Shown here: piece after piece, positions 1-10,393 of the stretch | Position numbering within the stretch: the stretch's first letter is position 1 | How the letters are laid out: each line of letters opens with the position of its first letter | DNA from: JAIBJN01 sp963842305 | GTDB taxonomy: Bacteria; Actinomycetota; Thermoleophilia; Gaiellales; Gaiellaceae | Length of the DNA: 64,000 nt | Assembly: GCA_963842305.1 (NCBI GenBank) | Contig: CAWJFW010000003.1 | Coordinates: 1-64,000, forward strand | Direction of reading: 5' to 3' | Made by a program: the position numbers and the translations under genes | Notes under the pieces: generated by a model | Seen by the model: the letters and a program-made list of their open reading frames with translations, nothing else | The model's database searches: none | Told to the model about the DNA's origin: nothing

Positions 1-68
1 AAGATGAACGATGAGGCTGCTATCATTTACAGTCTGCATCATTCAGTCGGGTCTAACGGAAGGGTCCC

Positions 69-975
69 ATGAAATATGCGTTCGTGCCGTTTCCTCAACG
101 AAAACCGCTGCGATGGCCGAACGGGAAGCGGCTCGCGGTGATGATCACCACCAATCTCGAGTACTGGGACCCGACCAAGGACACGCCCAAGCCGTTTTAT
201 CCAGGAGGCCCGGGCATCGTTGGCGGCGATCTGCCGGGCAACGTCTACGACAATCCGAATTGGACCTGGCGCGAATATGGCCAGCGCGTCGGCGTGTGGC
301 GCATGTTCGACGTGTTCGACCGGTTCGGGGTGCCGTCGACATGCACGATGAACGCCAAGATGGGCATCGAACGCCGCGCCGTGATCGATGCGGCGCTTAA
401 GCGCGGCTGGGAAATTATCGCGCACAACTACGTGCAGACGGAATTGCTGGCGGATTACTCGTTCGACGAAAACAAGGAGCGCGAGGTGATCCGCGAGACC
501 TTGCGGGTGTACAAGGAGGTGTGCGGCAAGCCGGCGAAAGGCTGGCTGTCCAGCTCACTCCGCTGCACGCTCAACACCGTCGATATCCTCGCCGAGGAGG
601 GGCTGCTCTTCACCACCGACCTGTTGAACGACGACCAGCCCTATCTGGTCGAGACCCGTTCGGGCAAGAAGATCGTTTCCATTCCCTATACCTCCGAGGT
701 CAATGACTTCACGGTGTTCATGCGCCAGGGACAGGACGTCGATGGCGCATTCAAGGTCTTCAAGGAGGGTTTCGACTGGCTCTATCGCGAGAGCGCGACC
801 AGCGGCCGCTTCATGAACATCGGCCTGCATCCGCATGTCGTCGGCCAGCCGTTCCGCATTCGCGCGCTGCACGATTTCCTCGCTTACGCCAAGACGTTTG
901 ATGACGTCTGGTGGGCGACGCGCGAGGAGATCGCAGACTGGTATCTCGAAAAATCATCAAAGTCATATCGGCTGA
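69..975 (+). CDS. polysaccharide deacetylase family protein (frameshifted at its end)
   Basis: About 301 residues of a NodB-fold, metal-dependent carbohydrate or amide deacetylase of the cytoplasmic, signal-less kind found beside transporters in Rhizobiales. Visible are the YWDPT N-terminal strand, the W-REYGQRVGVWR helix, an H at EIIAHNY and the LHPHVVGQP motif near the end. As read, the frame runs on into the next gene. Dropping one A from the AAAAA run at 949-953 restores an ending HIG-stop at 973-975 that overlaps the next ATG in the coupled form TGATG, so the apparent fusion is a homopolymer insertion. The start ATG at 69 follows a purine-rich GGAAGGG. Substrate unknown. A remnant with the same REYGQRxGVWR signature lies at 6783, so the sugar operon is bracketed by related sequences. 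Confidence 0.8.
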
Positions 976-2169
976 TGAACATCGATCCGGCCATCGCCAA
1001 GGGTCAGGTCGCCGATCCGGTGCGGCGAGCGCGGCAGCTTCGGCCGCTGATCGAAGGCGCGGCCGCGGCGATCGAGCAGGGGCGCCAGGTGACGGCCGAG
1101 GTGCAGGCGGCGCTGCATGAGGCGAAGCTGTTCCGGCTGTACCTGCCGCGCACGTACGGCGGCGAGGAGGTTGAGCCCGCCACCTTCGTCGCCGTCATCG
1201 AGGAGCTCGCAAAGGCCGATGCCAGCACGGCCTGGTGCGTGGCCCAGGGCTCGGGCTGCTCGCTCGCGGCCGCGTATATCGATCCAGCGGTGGCGCGGGA
1301 CATTTTCGGCGCGCCGGATGCCGTGCTGTCCTGGGGCCCGGTCGGCCAGAATGCGAAGGCTGACGGTCGTCGAGGGCGGCTACCGGTTCAGCGGCAACTG
1401 GCCCTATGCGAGCGGCAGCCGCCACGCACGGTGGCTGGCCGGGCACTGCCCTTTGGTCGACGACGACGGCAAGCCGCGACTGTGGCCGGACGGCAAGCCG
1501 ATGGAGCGCACGCTTCTGTTTCCGAAATCGAGCGCAACCATCCACGACGTCTGGCATGTCGTCGGGCTCAGAGGCACCGGCAGCGACAGCTATACGGTGC
1601 GCGACGTCTTCGTCCCGGCGGCTTATAGCTTCACGCGCGAATCCGCCGATGACCGGCGCGAGAAGGGACCGCTCTATCGTTTCACCAGCTATCAGCTGTT
1701 CGGCGCGAGCTTTGCGGGCGTGGCGCTCGGCATTGCGCGAGCGGCGCTCGACGCCTTCGTCGAGATCGCGGCGGGCAAGGTGCCGATGCTGCAGACCAAA
1801 CCCTTGCGGGAGAGCGCGTCGGTGCAGTCCCAAGTCGCGCAAGCCGAGGCGCGGTTGCAGGCTTCGCGCGCGCTCGTGTTTCAGACACTCGCGCAGATGT
1901 GGGATACCGCGGCGCGCGGCGAGGACTTCAGCATGCACCAGCGCGCCACGCTCCGGCTCGCCGCCGTGCACGCCGTCCATCAGTGCAAAGAGGTCGTCGA
2001 AACCGCCTATCATCTCGCCGGCGGCACGGCGATCTTTGAAAACCAGGCGTTTGAGCGGCGCATGCGCGACATTCATGCCGTGACGCAGCAGGTGCAGTCG
2101 CAGATTTCCAATTTCGAAGTCGCCGGACAGGTTCTGCTCGGCCTTCCGGTCGCGTCGAAACTGATCTGA
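975..2169 (+). CDS. acyl-CoA dehydrogenase-like flavoprotein (frameshifted)
   Basis: Flavin enzyme of the acyl-CoA dehydrogenase superfamily, about 398 residues. The style, with an N-terminal RARQLRPLIEGAAA helix and a YGGEEVEP segment, matches the flavin-dependent hydroxylase branch (HsaA/DszC-like) at least as well as true acyl-CoA dehydrogenases. The C-terminal four-helix domain contains AYHLAGGTAIF, the usual late helix of this fold. The frame breaks near 1360; removing one inserted base restores AKATVVEGGYRFSG. The start ATG overlaps the stop of the deacetylase gene, so the pair is translationally coupled. It probably reduces or oxygenates a small substrate handled by the neighbouring genes, but the substrate cannot be read from sequence. 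Confidence 0.75.
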
Positions 2170-2340
2170 TGATGATCGATAAGCGGGCGTTGATGGCCTG
2201 ATTTTGGCCAACTCCGCGGCGTCGTGACGCGGCGTGTTCGCGAACACGCATTGCGGCAATGCACTCTCGTAATGCGTCTGGCATGGCCTCCGGAATGACG
2301 TTAACATTTTCCACTTGCCGGCCATTGGAGGGGGACAGCC

Positions 2341-3317
2341 ATGCGTCTCGTGATCGCTCTGTTCGCGCTGCTGCTCGGAGCCTGCCGTTCGCGGCACGCC
2401 AATGCCGCAGCCGAAGGCAAGCGGGTGATGCTGCTCGGCACCACCAACACCAATCCCTACATCGGCGCCTGGACCTCGACCTTCAGCAAATTCGCCACCC
2501 AGGCCGGCATGAAGGTGACGAACCTCAGCTCGAACTATGATGCGGCCGTGCAGTCGCAGCAGATCGACGACGCCATCGCGCAGAAGTTCGACATCATCGT
2601 CATGGTCTACGTCAACGACCAGGCCATGGTGCCGGCGCTGACCCGCGCCAAGGCGGCCGGCATCCCGGTCGTGCTCGTGGTCACGCCGTTGCAAAAGGAG
2701 TACGAAGATCTGTTCACGTCGTATATCGGCACCGACCATGCCGATCTGGGACGCCTCGCCGGCGAGGCCATGGTCAAGGGCCTGCAGGCCGAGGGCAAGA
2801 CCAAGGCGCAGATCGTGGCGGTGACCGGCGTCGCTCAGCAGCTCAACGTGCAGACCCGCATCGAAGCGTTCAAGGATGCGCTGGCCAAGCAGCCGGGCTA
2901 TCGAGCTGGTCGCCAACGAGGACGGCAAGTGGAACACCGCCCTGAGCGAGAAGATCACCGGCGAATTGCTGGTTCGCTTCAACGCCCGCGGCGGCGTCGA
3001 CGGCGTCTTCGGCATGGCGGACAACCAGGCGACCGGCGCCATCCAGGCCATCGAGTCCGCCGGCCTGAAGATCGGCGTCGCCAACAAGGGCATCGTGGTG
3101 GTCGCCAGCAACTGCATGAAGGACGGCGTCATCAATATCAAGCGCCGGCAAGCAGCACGCCACCGCGACGCAAATTCCGACCGAAGAGGCCGAGGTTGCG
3201 GCCAAGAAGGTCGCCGCGCATTTCGGCGGCGAGAAGCTGAAGAAATACGAGCTGGTGCCGGTCTACGGCATCACCAGGGAGAACGTCGAGCAGTTCGCCG
3301 CGGGCTGCTCGTACTAG
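2341..3317 (+). CDS. sugar-type ABC transporter substrate-binding protein (two frameshifts)
   Basis: Periplasmic binding protein of the ribose/RbsB type (Peripla_BP_4 fold), about 324 residues. A hydrophobic N-terminal export signal (about residues 1-22) contains a Cys (GACRS). The mature part shows the family's repeated lobes, including QSQQIDDAIAQKFDIIV, GTDHADLGRLAGE and GVFGMADNQATGAIQAIE. Two breaks, near 2901 and 3152, are each cured by removing one base, giving KQPGIELVANE and INIKAGKQHATATQIP. The ATG follows a strong GGAGGGGGAC ribosome site. It is the first gene of a four-gene import operon and its ligand is probably a carbohydrate or polyol. Confidence 0.85.
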
Positions 3318-3324
3318 GCTATCG

Positions 3325-4825
3325 ATGCCGCATTCTCGCCGTCGAAGGGGTAACCAAGCGGTTCGGCCCGAACGAGGTTCTCAAGAACGTCAGCTCGTCG
3401 CTCGACGCCCAGGAAATCCGCGCGATCTGCGGCGAGAACGGCGCGGGCAAGAGCACGCTGGTGAAGGTCTTTACCGGCGTGCATCCGGCCGATGCGCGGC
3501 GTCGTCCTGGTCGACGGCAAGCCGATCGAGATCCGCGACCCGCAGCACGCGCAGGAGCTCGGCATCGCGTTGGTGGCGCAGGAGCTGAGTCTCGCCCCGG
3601 CGCTGTCGGTGCTCGACAACATCTGGCTCGGCAACCGCGAGGTGCCGCTGTTTCACCGCCGCAAGGAGTTTCGCGAGCGGGCGCGCGGCTGCGCTCGAGA
3701 AGGTCGGCCTGGGCGACCTGCCGCTCGAGACGCCGGTGTCGCAGCTCAGCATCGGCCGGCGCCAGCTCGTCGAGCTGGCGCGGATGCTGACCCGCAACGC
3801 GCGGGTTTTCATCCTGGACGAGCCGACCGCGACGCTGTCCGACGTCGAGATCGAGCGCATCTTCAGCGCGCTGCGCGCGCTGAAGGCCGAGGGCAAGTCG
3901 ATCATCTACATCACGCATCGGCTCGGCGAGGTGTTCGAGATCTGCGACAGCGTCACGGTGCTGCGCAACGGCGAGCTGGTCGGCACGCGACGCACCGCCG
4001 AAATCGATCGCGCGCACCTGATGGAGATGATGCTCGGCCGCAGCATGGGCGAGATGTATCCGCGCTGGGAGAGCCAAGCCCGGCGGCCGATGCTGGAGGT
4101 GAAAAATCTGCGCGTGCCGCCGGTCGTGCAGAATTTCAATCTCACCGCCGAGCGCGGCATGGTGATCTGTCTCGCCGGCCAGGTCGGCTCCGGCGCCATC
4201 GAAGTGCTGCGGGCGCTGGCGGGCCTTGCCGCCGACGCAACCGGCGATGTCAACGTGGTGGGCCAGGCCGATGCCGCTTCGCTCGGTGGCCGCGGCGCAG
4301 GCCGCCAAGGTGCAGTTCATTTCCGAGGATCGCGCCGGCGAAGGCGTGTTCCTCCGGCTGCGCGTCGGCGAGAACCTGGTCGCCACGCGGCTCGCCGAGC
4401 ACAGCCGACTTGGCATGCTCGCGCGTCGGCGGCCTGCGCGCCGCCGCGGCGAAGCTCGCCGCGGCGGTCGGCGTCGATCGCGCGCGGCTGCGCTCGCACG
4501 GCCGACGAGCTGAGCGGCGGCAACCAGCAGAAGCTCGCCTTCGGCCGCGCGCATCGGCGGCGACGAGCCGGGCGTGCTGCTGATGAACGAGCCGACGCGC
4601 GGCGTCGACGTCGGCGCGCGGGCGGAAATCTATCGGCTGATCCGGCAGTTCTGCGACCGCGGCTATTGCCTGGTGATGGCGTCGTCGGACATCGAAGAGG
4701 TGCTCGGCATGTCCGACGTGATCGTCAGCATGTATCGCGGCCGGCAGATCGCCACCTACCGCCGCGGCGAGGCGGACATGCAGCGCGTGCTGGCCGACAT
4801 CACCCATCCGGTCGCCGCCGCATGA
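3325..4825 (+). CDS. sugar ABC transporter ATP-binding protein (multiple frameshifts)
   Basis: Double-domain ATPase of the RbsA/XylG type, about 498 residues after correction. The first half has VTKRFGPNEVL, Walker A GENGAGKST, a modified signature SQLSIGRRQLVE and Walker B FILDEPTATL. The second half has QVGSGAIEVLRALAG in place of a normal Walker A, signature ELSGGNQQK and the typical MNEPTRGVDVGA. Such degenerate second domains are normal for this family. Seven breaks (near 3334, 3497, 3690, 4277, 4423, 4497 and 4552) are each explained by one extra base, which points to sequencing error rather than decay. The stop TGA overlaps the ATG of the first permease. Confidence 0.85.
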
Positions 4826-5783
4826 GCGACATTTCGCTGCGTTCGCGGTTTCGCCTGGGCGGCACGTCGCGCCCGGCATCTGGTGCTGGCCATCCGCATC
4901 GTCGCCGGCGGCGGCGATCGCGATGTTTGCGCTGAGCACGCCGGGCTTCACCTCGCCGCTCAGCATCAATTCGCTGCTCAACGCGATTTCGTTCATCGGC
5001 TGCGTCGCCGTCGGCATGACCTTCATCACGATCACCGGCAACATCATGTCGCTTGCGCTCGGCGCAACGGTGTCGGCGTCGGCGCTGGTGTTCCTGGCGA
5101 GCCTGTCGCTCGGCGTGTTTCCGGCTTTTCTGGTGGCGATCCTCTTCGGCGTGGTCATCACCGCGGTGCAGGGCGCGCTGGTCGGCTATATCCGCGCCAA
5201 TCCGCTTCTCGTGAGCATCGCGGCGCTCTCGCTGCTGATCGGCGGCGCGGCGCTCGCGACCGGCGGGCAGCGCATCTATCCCGGCGGCGAAGGCCTGCAG
5301 GTGTTCAAGGGACGGGTCGCCGGCATTCCGGTCGAGGCGCTGTATTTCTTCGGCACCGTGGTCATCGGCCAGTTCGTGCTGTCGTGGACGCGCATCGGCC
5401 GCGAGATGATCATGGTCGGCAGCAATCTGCGCGCCGCGATCGCGGCCGGCGTCAACACCGCGCGCGCCATCACCGTCGCCTATGTTCTCGCCGGCGCCTG
5501 CTCCGCCGTGTCGGGCGTGCTGCTCGCCGCGCGCTATGGCTCCGGCGACATGGAGCTTGGCACCGGCTACGACTACACCGCGATCGCCGCGGTGCTGGTC
5601 GGCGGCACCGCCATCGGGGGCGGCTCGGGCTCGGTGGTGCGCACGCTGATCGGCGTGACCGTGATCGCCATCATCGCGACCGTGCTGCTGCTGCGCGGCT
5701 TCAGCCAGCAGTGGCAGTATCTGATCACCGGCCTGATCGTTCTCGCCGTCATCATGCTGCACACCATCGGCGAGCGGCGATGA
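4822..5783 (+). CDS. sugar ABC transporter permease, first (frameshifted N terminus)
   Basis: Inner-membrane permease of the RbsC type (BPD_transp_2), about 319 residues with roughly eight to ten membrane spans. From 4923 it reads cleanly and shows TFITITGNIMSLALGA, ANPLLVSIAALSLLIGGAAL and the conserved loop NLRAAIAAGVNTARA that contacts the ATPase, followed by LVGGTAIGGGSGS. The N terminus from the ATG at 4822 needs two single-base corrections near 4870 and 4917. ATGA overlaps at both ends show tight coupling with the ATPase and the second permease. Confidence 0.85.
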
Positions 5784-6786
5784 CGCGATTCGTCGATGCT
5801 GCTGCTCAATCCGACGGCGCGGCCGTTCACGGTCATGGTCGGCTCGATCGTCGTGCTGGCTCTGATCGACCGCGGCACCGGCTTCTTCTTCAGCGTCGGC
5901 ACGATCTTCAGCGTCATGCAGTTGTTCGCCACCTTCGGCCTGGTGGCGCTGGGCCTCGGCCTTTCGATCCTGATCCGCGAGTTCGATCTCTCGGTTGCGG
6001 GCATCGTCGGGCTGGCCGGCTGCATCGCGGTGATGACCGGCGCAGGCAATCCCTGGCTCGGCCTGTTGCTCGGCGTTGGTGCGGGGCTGCTCAGCGGCGT
6101 GGTGCAGGGCATCATCATGACCAGGCTCAATCTCAGCTCGGTCGGCGTCACCCTCGGCGGGCTGCTGACGCTGCAGGGCCTCACCTACGTGCTGACCGAC
6201 AACAAGACCATCGGCTACCCGAATATCTCGGTGGCGCTGGAGCTCAACGCGCCGATCGGAGGTCTCATCTCGGTGCGGAGCGCCGCCTGTCTCGCGGTGT
6301 TCGTGCTTGCCGCGCTGGTGATGACCTACACCCACATCGGCCGCGACGTGATCGCCACAGGCAGCGACCGGCGCGCCGCCCGCATCGCCGGCCTCAACAC
6401 CGATCGCGTCGTCATCGGCGTGTTCGCGGCATCCGGCGCGTGCGCGGCGCTCGCCGGCGTGCTTCTGAGCTACAGCCTCGGCGCGGCGTCGCCGGTGGCG
6501 CTGGCCGACGTGCTGGCGACGGCGGCGGCCGCGGCCATCGTCGGCGGCGTATCGGTGGTCGGCGGCCGCGGCAGCCCGATGGGAATCGCGGCCGGGCGTG
6601 CTGACGCTTTGCATCTTGCGCTCGGGTCTCTCCGCCATCGGCGTCGAGCCGGCCGTGCATGATCTCGTGACCGGTTTCATCCTCATCGCCATCGCGTTTC
6701 TCGATGCGCCGGAGCTGTTCCGCCGGGTCACGTCCTGGCGTCTGGCCCGTGCCGAGCGCGGCATTCGGGAAAGGAAGTCCCCATGA
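5780..6786 (+). CDS. sugar ABC transporter permease, second (frameshifted)
   Basis: Second RbsC-type permease, about 334 residues. It shares the layout of the first: TFGLVALGLGLSILIREFDLSV, GVTLGGLLTLQGL and the ATPase-contact loop GSDRRAARIAGLNTDR, then IVGGVSVVGGRGS. Breaks near 5796 and 6597 are each repaired by dropping one base. Two different permeases imply a heterodimeric channel. Its stop overlaps the start of the deacetylase remnant at 6783 (ATGA), so the original operon continued into a deacetylase gene. Confidence 0.85.
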
Positions 6787-6936
6787 GCGACCCGACCCGT
6801 CGTCATAGGAGCCGCTGTTTCCCCGGCGGGTCCGCGACCATCCCGCATGCGCTCCCCGGCGACGTGCTCGACACCGCATGGCGAGAGTACGGCCAGCGGA
6901 TCGGCGTCTGGCGGCTGCGCGAGATGCTCAGAGCAT
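6783..6936 (+). pseudogene. remnant of a polysaccharide deacetylase-family gene
   Basis: A start codon coupled to the upstream permease opens a frame containing ALPGDVLDTAWREYGQRIGVWRLREML. This corresponds to about residues 55-95 of the deacetylase at 69 (DLPGNVYDNPNWTWREYGQRVGVWRMFDV). The N-terminal ~50 residues and everything after this helix are missing, and the fragment runs straight into the 3' end of the opposing livF gene at 6940. Either a deletion removed most of the gene or the sequence was lost in assembly. It cannot make a working enzyme. Confidence 0.7.
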
Positions 6937-6939
6937 CGG

Positions 6940-7668
6940 CTAGACCGACAGAAAGCTGCGCTGCGCGGCAATATCCTTGGCAAGGTCCGCCATGCGGCCT
7001 TGCCATTGCAGCTGCCCCTTCTCCAGCACATAGACGCGGTCGGACACGAGTTCGGCGAAGTGGATGTTCTGCTCGGAGAGCACGACCGACAAGCCTTCCT
7101 TCTTCAATTCGACAATGGCGTTCGCCATCTGCTCGACGATCACCGGCGCGACGCCCTCGGATGGCTCGTCGAGCGCGACCAGGAGCGGATTGCCCATCAG
7201 GGTGCGCGCGACAGTGAGCATCTGCTGCTCGCCGCCGCTCATGTGCATGCCGCGGCGGTCCGGCATGGCGGCGAGATTGGGAAAGATCGAAAACAACTTG
7301 TCATGAGTCCAGGACGGCGCCGCCTGCCCGTCCGGGAAGCGACGCGGGCTTTGGCGGCCGACGTCGAGGTTTTCCAGCACGGTGAGGTCCGCGAAGATGC
7401 GCCGGTCCTCGGGCACGAAGCCGAGCCCGCGCCGGGCGATCTCGAACGCGCGCAGCCTGGAGATATCCTCGCCGCAGAACCGCACTGTGCCGGTGCGCCG
7501 CGCGATCAGGCCCATCAGTGCCTTGATGGTGGTCGACTTGCCGGCGCCGTTCCTTCCCATCAGCGCCACCACTTCGCCGCGCCCGACATGGAACGACAGG
7601 TCGAACAGGATATGCGCCGCGCCATACCATGCATTCAGCCCCTGCACTTCGAGAATCGGACCGCTCAT
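6940..7668 (-). CDS. livF: branched-chain amino-acid-type ABC transporter ATPase LivF
   Basis: LivF-type ATPase of 242 residues. It carries Walker A GRNGAGKSTT, the Q-loop region GLGFVPEDRRIF, signature MSGGEQQML, Walker B LLVALDEPSEGVAP and switch SEQNIHF. The start ATG overlaps the stop of livG (ATGA), and it is the last gene of the operon. Substrates of Liv-type systems range from branched-chain amino acids to amides, urea and aromatic acids, so the ligand is not assured. Confidence 0.92.
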   Translation of the reverse strand: MSGPILEVQGLNAWYGAAHILFDLSFHVGRGEVVALMGRNGAGKSTTIKALMGLIARRTGTVRFCGEDISRLRAFEIARRGLGFVPEDRRIFADLTVLENLDVGRQSPRRFPDGQAAPSWTHDKLFSIFPNLAAMPDRRGMHMSGGEQQMLTVARTLMGNPLLVALDEPSEGVAPVIVEQMANAIVELKKEGLSVVLSEQNIHFAELVSDRVYVLEKGQLQWQGRMADLAKDIAAQRSFLSV

Positions 7669-8435
7669 GGGTGCGCTCCCGCGCGCGTCAAAGTCTTGCC
7701 GGTGCCGAGATAGACCTGCTGCACCTCCGGGTTGTCGCGGATCGCCTCGGCGTTTCCGTCGGCGATCAGCACGCCGCGCGCCAGCACCAGGATGCGGTCC
7801 GCGTAGGCGAACACCACATCCATGGAATGCTCGGTGAACAGCACGGAAATCTTCTGCTCGACCACCAGGCGCTTGATCAGCGCGATCAGGTCGTTGCGCT
7901 CGCGCGGCGCCATGCCGGCGGTCGGCTCGTCCATCAGCAGCAAGCGCGGGTTGTTGGCGAGCGCAATCGCCAGCTCGACGCGCTTGACGTCGCCGTAGGC
8001 GAGCTCCTTGCAGGGCCGATCGGGCTCCTCGCCCATGCCGACCTGGCGCAGCAGCGCGATGGCGCGCTCGCGGTGGCGCGGCGCGAAGGCGGCGCCGAAG
8101 CGGAACAGGTCGCCGTGGTGGCTGCACAGCGCGACTTGCACGTTTTCGACGACGGTCATGGAGCCGAACGTCGCCGCGACCTGGAACGTGCGGCCGACGC
8201 CGAGCCGCCAGATGTCACGCGGCAGCATGCCGACGATGCTGCGGTCGCCGAAGCGCACGTCGCCGCTGTCGGGCGCGAGCTGGCCGTTGATCATGTTGAA
8301 GCAGGTCGACTTGCCGGCGCCGTTCGGCCCGATCAGCGCCAGGAATTCGCCGTCGCCGACCTCGAAGCTCACCCCGTCCACGGCGCGGACGCCGCCGAAC
8401 GACTTGCGCAGGTTGTGGACCGAAAGGACGCTCAT
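7665..8435 (-). CDS. livG: branched-chain amino-acid-type ABC transporter ATPase LivG
   Basis: LivG-type ATPase of 256 residues with Walker A GPNGAGKST, the Q-loop GRTFQVAATFGSMTV, Walker B LLLMDEPTAGMAP and switch FTEHSMD. The signature position reads ELAYGDVKRVE instead of the usual LSYGQQR, a common variant in this family. ATGA overlaps join it to livHM upstream and livF downstream, so the ATPases are translationally coupled to the permease. Confidence 0.92.
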   Translation of the reverse strand: MSVLSVHNLRKSFGGVRAVDGVSFEVGDGEFLALIGPNGAGKSTCFNMINGQLAPDSGDVRFGDRSIVGMLPRDIWRLGVGRTFQVAATFGSMTVVENVQVALCSHHGDLFRFGAAFAPRHRERAIALLRQVGMGEEPDRPCKELAYGDVKRVELAIALANNPRLLLMDEPTAGMAPRERNDLIALIKRLVVEQKISVLFTEHSMDVVFAYADRILVLARGVLIADGNAEAIRDNPEVQQVYLGTGKTLTRAGAHP

Positions 8436-10319
8436 GGTTGCGCCTTCCGGTTGCCGAAGAACCGCGCGACGGAGCCGACCAGGCCGAGCGGGAACGTCAG
8501 CACCAAAGTCAGGATGATGACGCCGAGCAGCGCGCGCCAGAATTCGGTCTGGCGCATGATGGTGTCCTGCAGCACCGCGAACACCGAGGCCCCGACCACC
8601 GGCCCCACCAGGGTCTGCAGGCCGCCGAGCAGCACCATCACCATGCCGTCAACCGAGCGGCCAACCGCGATGGTCTCGGGCGAGATCGAGCCTTTCGCAA
8701 AGGCGAACAACGCGCCGGCAAGCCCGCCGACGACGCCGGCGATGGCGAAGCCGATCCAGTGCACGCGCTTGACGTTGATGCCGATGGCCTCGGCGCGCAG
8801 CGGCGAATCGCGGCCGGCCCGCATCGCATAGCCGAACGGCGCGAACAGCATGCGCCAGAGCACCAGCACGCCGACGACGGTCAGCGCCAGGGTGAGCAGG
8901 TAGTAGCGCGCGCGGGTCTCGAACGGCGCGGTCGGCCAGATTCCGAGCACGCCGTTCGAGCCGCCGGTCAGGTCCTCCCACTGGAACACGATGGCCCAGA
9001 CGATCTGCGCAAACGCGAGCGTCAGCATGGCCAGATAGACGCCCGAGAGCCGCACCGCGAACCAGCCGAACAGCAGCGCGCCGGCGCCGGCGACGAGAGG
9101 CGCGATGCAGCAGGGCCGGCGGCATGGAGAGCGCGAGGAATTTCACCAGCAGCCCCGCCGCATAGGCGCCGAGTCCGAAATAGGCCGCATGGCCGAACGA
9201 ATGCATGCCGCCGGGGCCCATGATGAAATGCAGGCTGGTGGCGAACAGCACCGCGATCAGCACGTCGATGCCGAGCACCAGGGCGTAGGGGAACGTGCGG
9301 TCGAGCAGCGGCAGCACGGTGAGCAGGAGAACGACCGCGATGCCGGCAAGAATGAGCGGCCGCTGCGGCGTGCGCAGCGGGTCCTCGTCGGCGGCGGTGT
9401 TGCGCACGGCGATCTGCGGCCGGCCGAGCAGGCCATAGGGTCGTGCGATCAGCACCACGGCCATGACCAGGAATTCGGCGACCAGCGTCAGCTTGGAGAA
9501 ATTCAGCGACATGCCGAACACGTTCACCACGCCGATGCCGATGCACAGCGCCTTGATCTCGGCGATGATGACCGCAGCGAGGTAAGCCCCGGTGATGGAG
9601 CCCATGCCGCCGACCACCACCACCACGAAGGCGTCGCCCAGCACGACCAGGTCCATGGCGAGGTTGGCAGGCTCGCGGGCCAATTGCAGCGCGCCGCCGA
9701 GGCCGGCGAGCGCCGAGCCGCAGGCGAACACGAGCGTGAAGAGCAGCGCCTGGTTGACGCCGAGCGCGCCGACCATCTCGCGGTCCTGCGTGGCGGCGCG
9801 AATCAGCCGGCCGAAGCGCGTCTTGGTGAGAACGAGGTGCAGGCCGATCAGCACGACCGGCCCGGCGGCGATCAAGAACAAGTCGTAGCTCGGGAAGCGG
9901 CGATTGAGAATTTCGACCGAGCCGCGCAGGCCCGGCGCCCGCGGTCCGAACAGATCTTCGTTGCCCCAGATCCAGAGCGTCGCATCATTGATGACCAGCA
10001 GCACCGCGAAGGTGGCGAGGAGCTGGAACAGCTCCGGCGCCTGGTAGATGCGGCGAAGCAGCAAGATCTCGATCAGCGCGCCGATGGCCGCGACCAGCAG
10101 CGGGGCGAGCACGATGGCGCCCCAGAAGCCGAGCCCGCCGCCCACTTTGGTCGCGATGCTGTAGGCAATGTAGATGCCCAGCATGTAGAGCGAGCCGTGG
10201 GCGATGTTGACGATGCGCGAGACGCCGAAGATCAGCGACAGGCCGGCGCCGACGAAGAACAGGCCGGAGGCGGAAGCAAGCCCGTTGAGCGCCTGGAACA
10301 GGAGGGCGTCGAAGGACAT
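8432..10319 (-). CDS. fused LivH-LivM permease (one frameshift)
   Basis: A single reading frame of about 628 residues contains both permeases of a Liv-type transporter. Residues 1 to about 300 are LivH (GLSLIFGVSRIVNIAHGS, GALGVNQ, VVVVGGMGSITGA). After the linker IAVRNTAADEDP, LivM follows (TSLHFIMGPGGMHSFGHAAYFGLGAY, LRAEAIGINVKRVHW, LLGGLQTLVGP). No stop or start separates them, so the fusion looks real; such fusions occur in other Rhizobiales. The only break, near 9107 within LivM, is repaired by dropping one base (ALLIAPLVAGAGALL). It lies 74 nt after livK, with a hairpin between. Confidence 0.88.
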
Positions 10320-10363
10320 CAGCGCTTACCGCGAGCTCCGCTTCGCTCTCCCATAGGGAAAGC

Positions 10364-10386
10364 GCCGGCGCGCGAAGCGCGCCGGC
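10364..10386 (-). terminator. hairpin between livK and livHM
   Basis: A perfect 10-bp GC-only stem (10364-10373 with 10377-10386) encloses a GAA loop. It sits between the stop of livK and the start of livHM. No T-run follows on the minus strand, so it is more likely a 3'-end stabiliser or partial terminator than a full stop. Such hairpins allow more binding protein than permease to be made. Confidence 0.6.
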
Positions 10387-10393
10387 TGAGAGG

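Noticed and set aside
1195..3141. A 648-codon minus-strand open frame
   Set aside because: It overlaps two recognisable plus-strand genes and has low-complexity composition, a typical antisense artefact.
4800..7031. A 743-codon open frame on the minus strand opposite the sugar permeases
   Set aside because: It is His/Asp/Arg-rich with no family features and lies antisense to clear permease genes. It arises from GC-rich codon bias.
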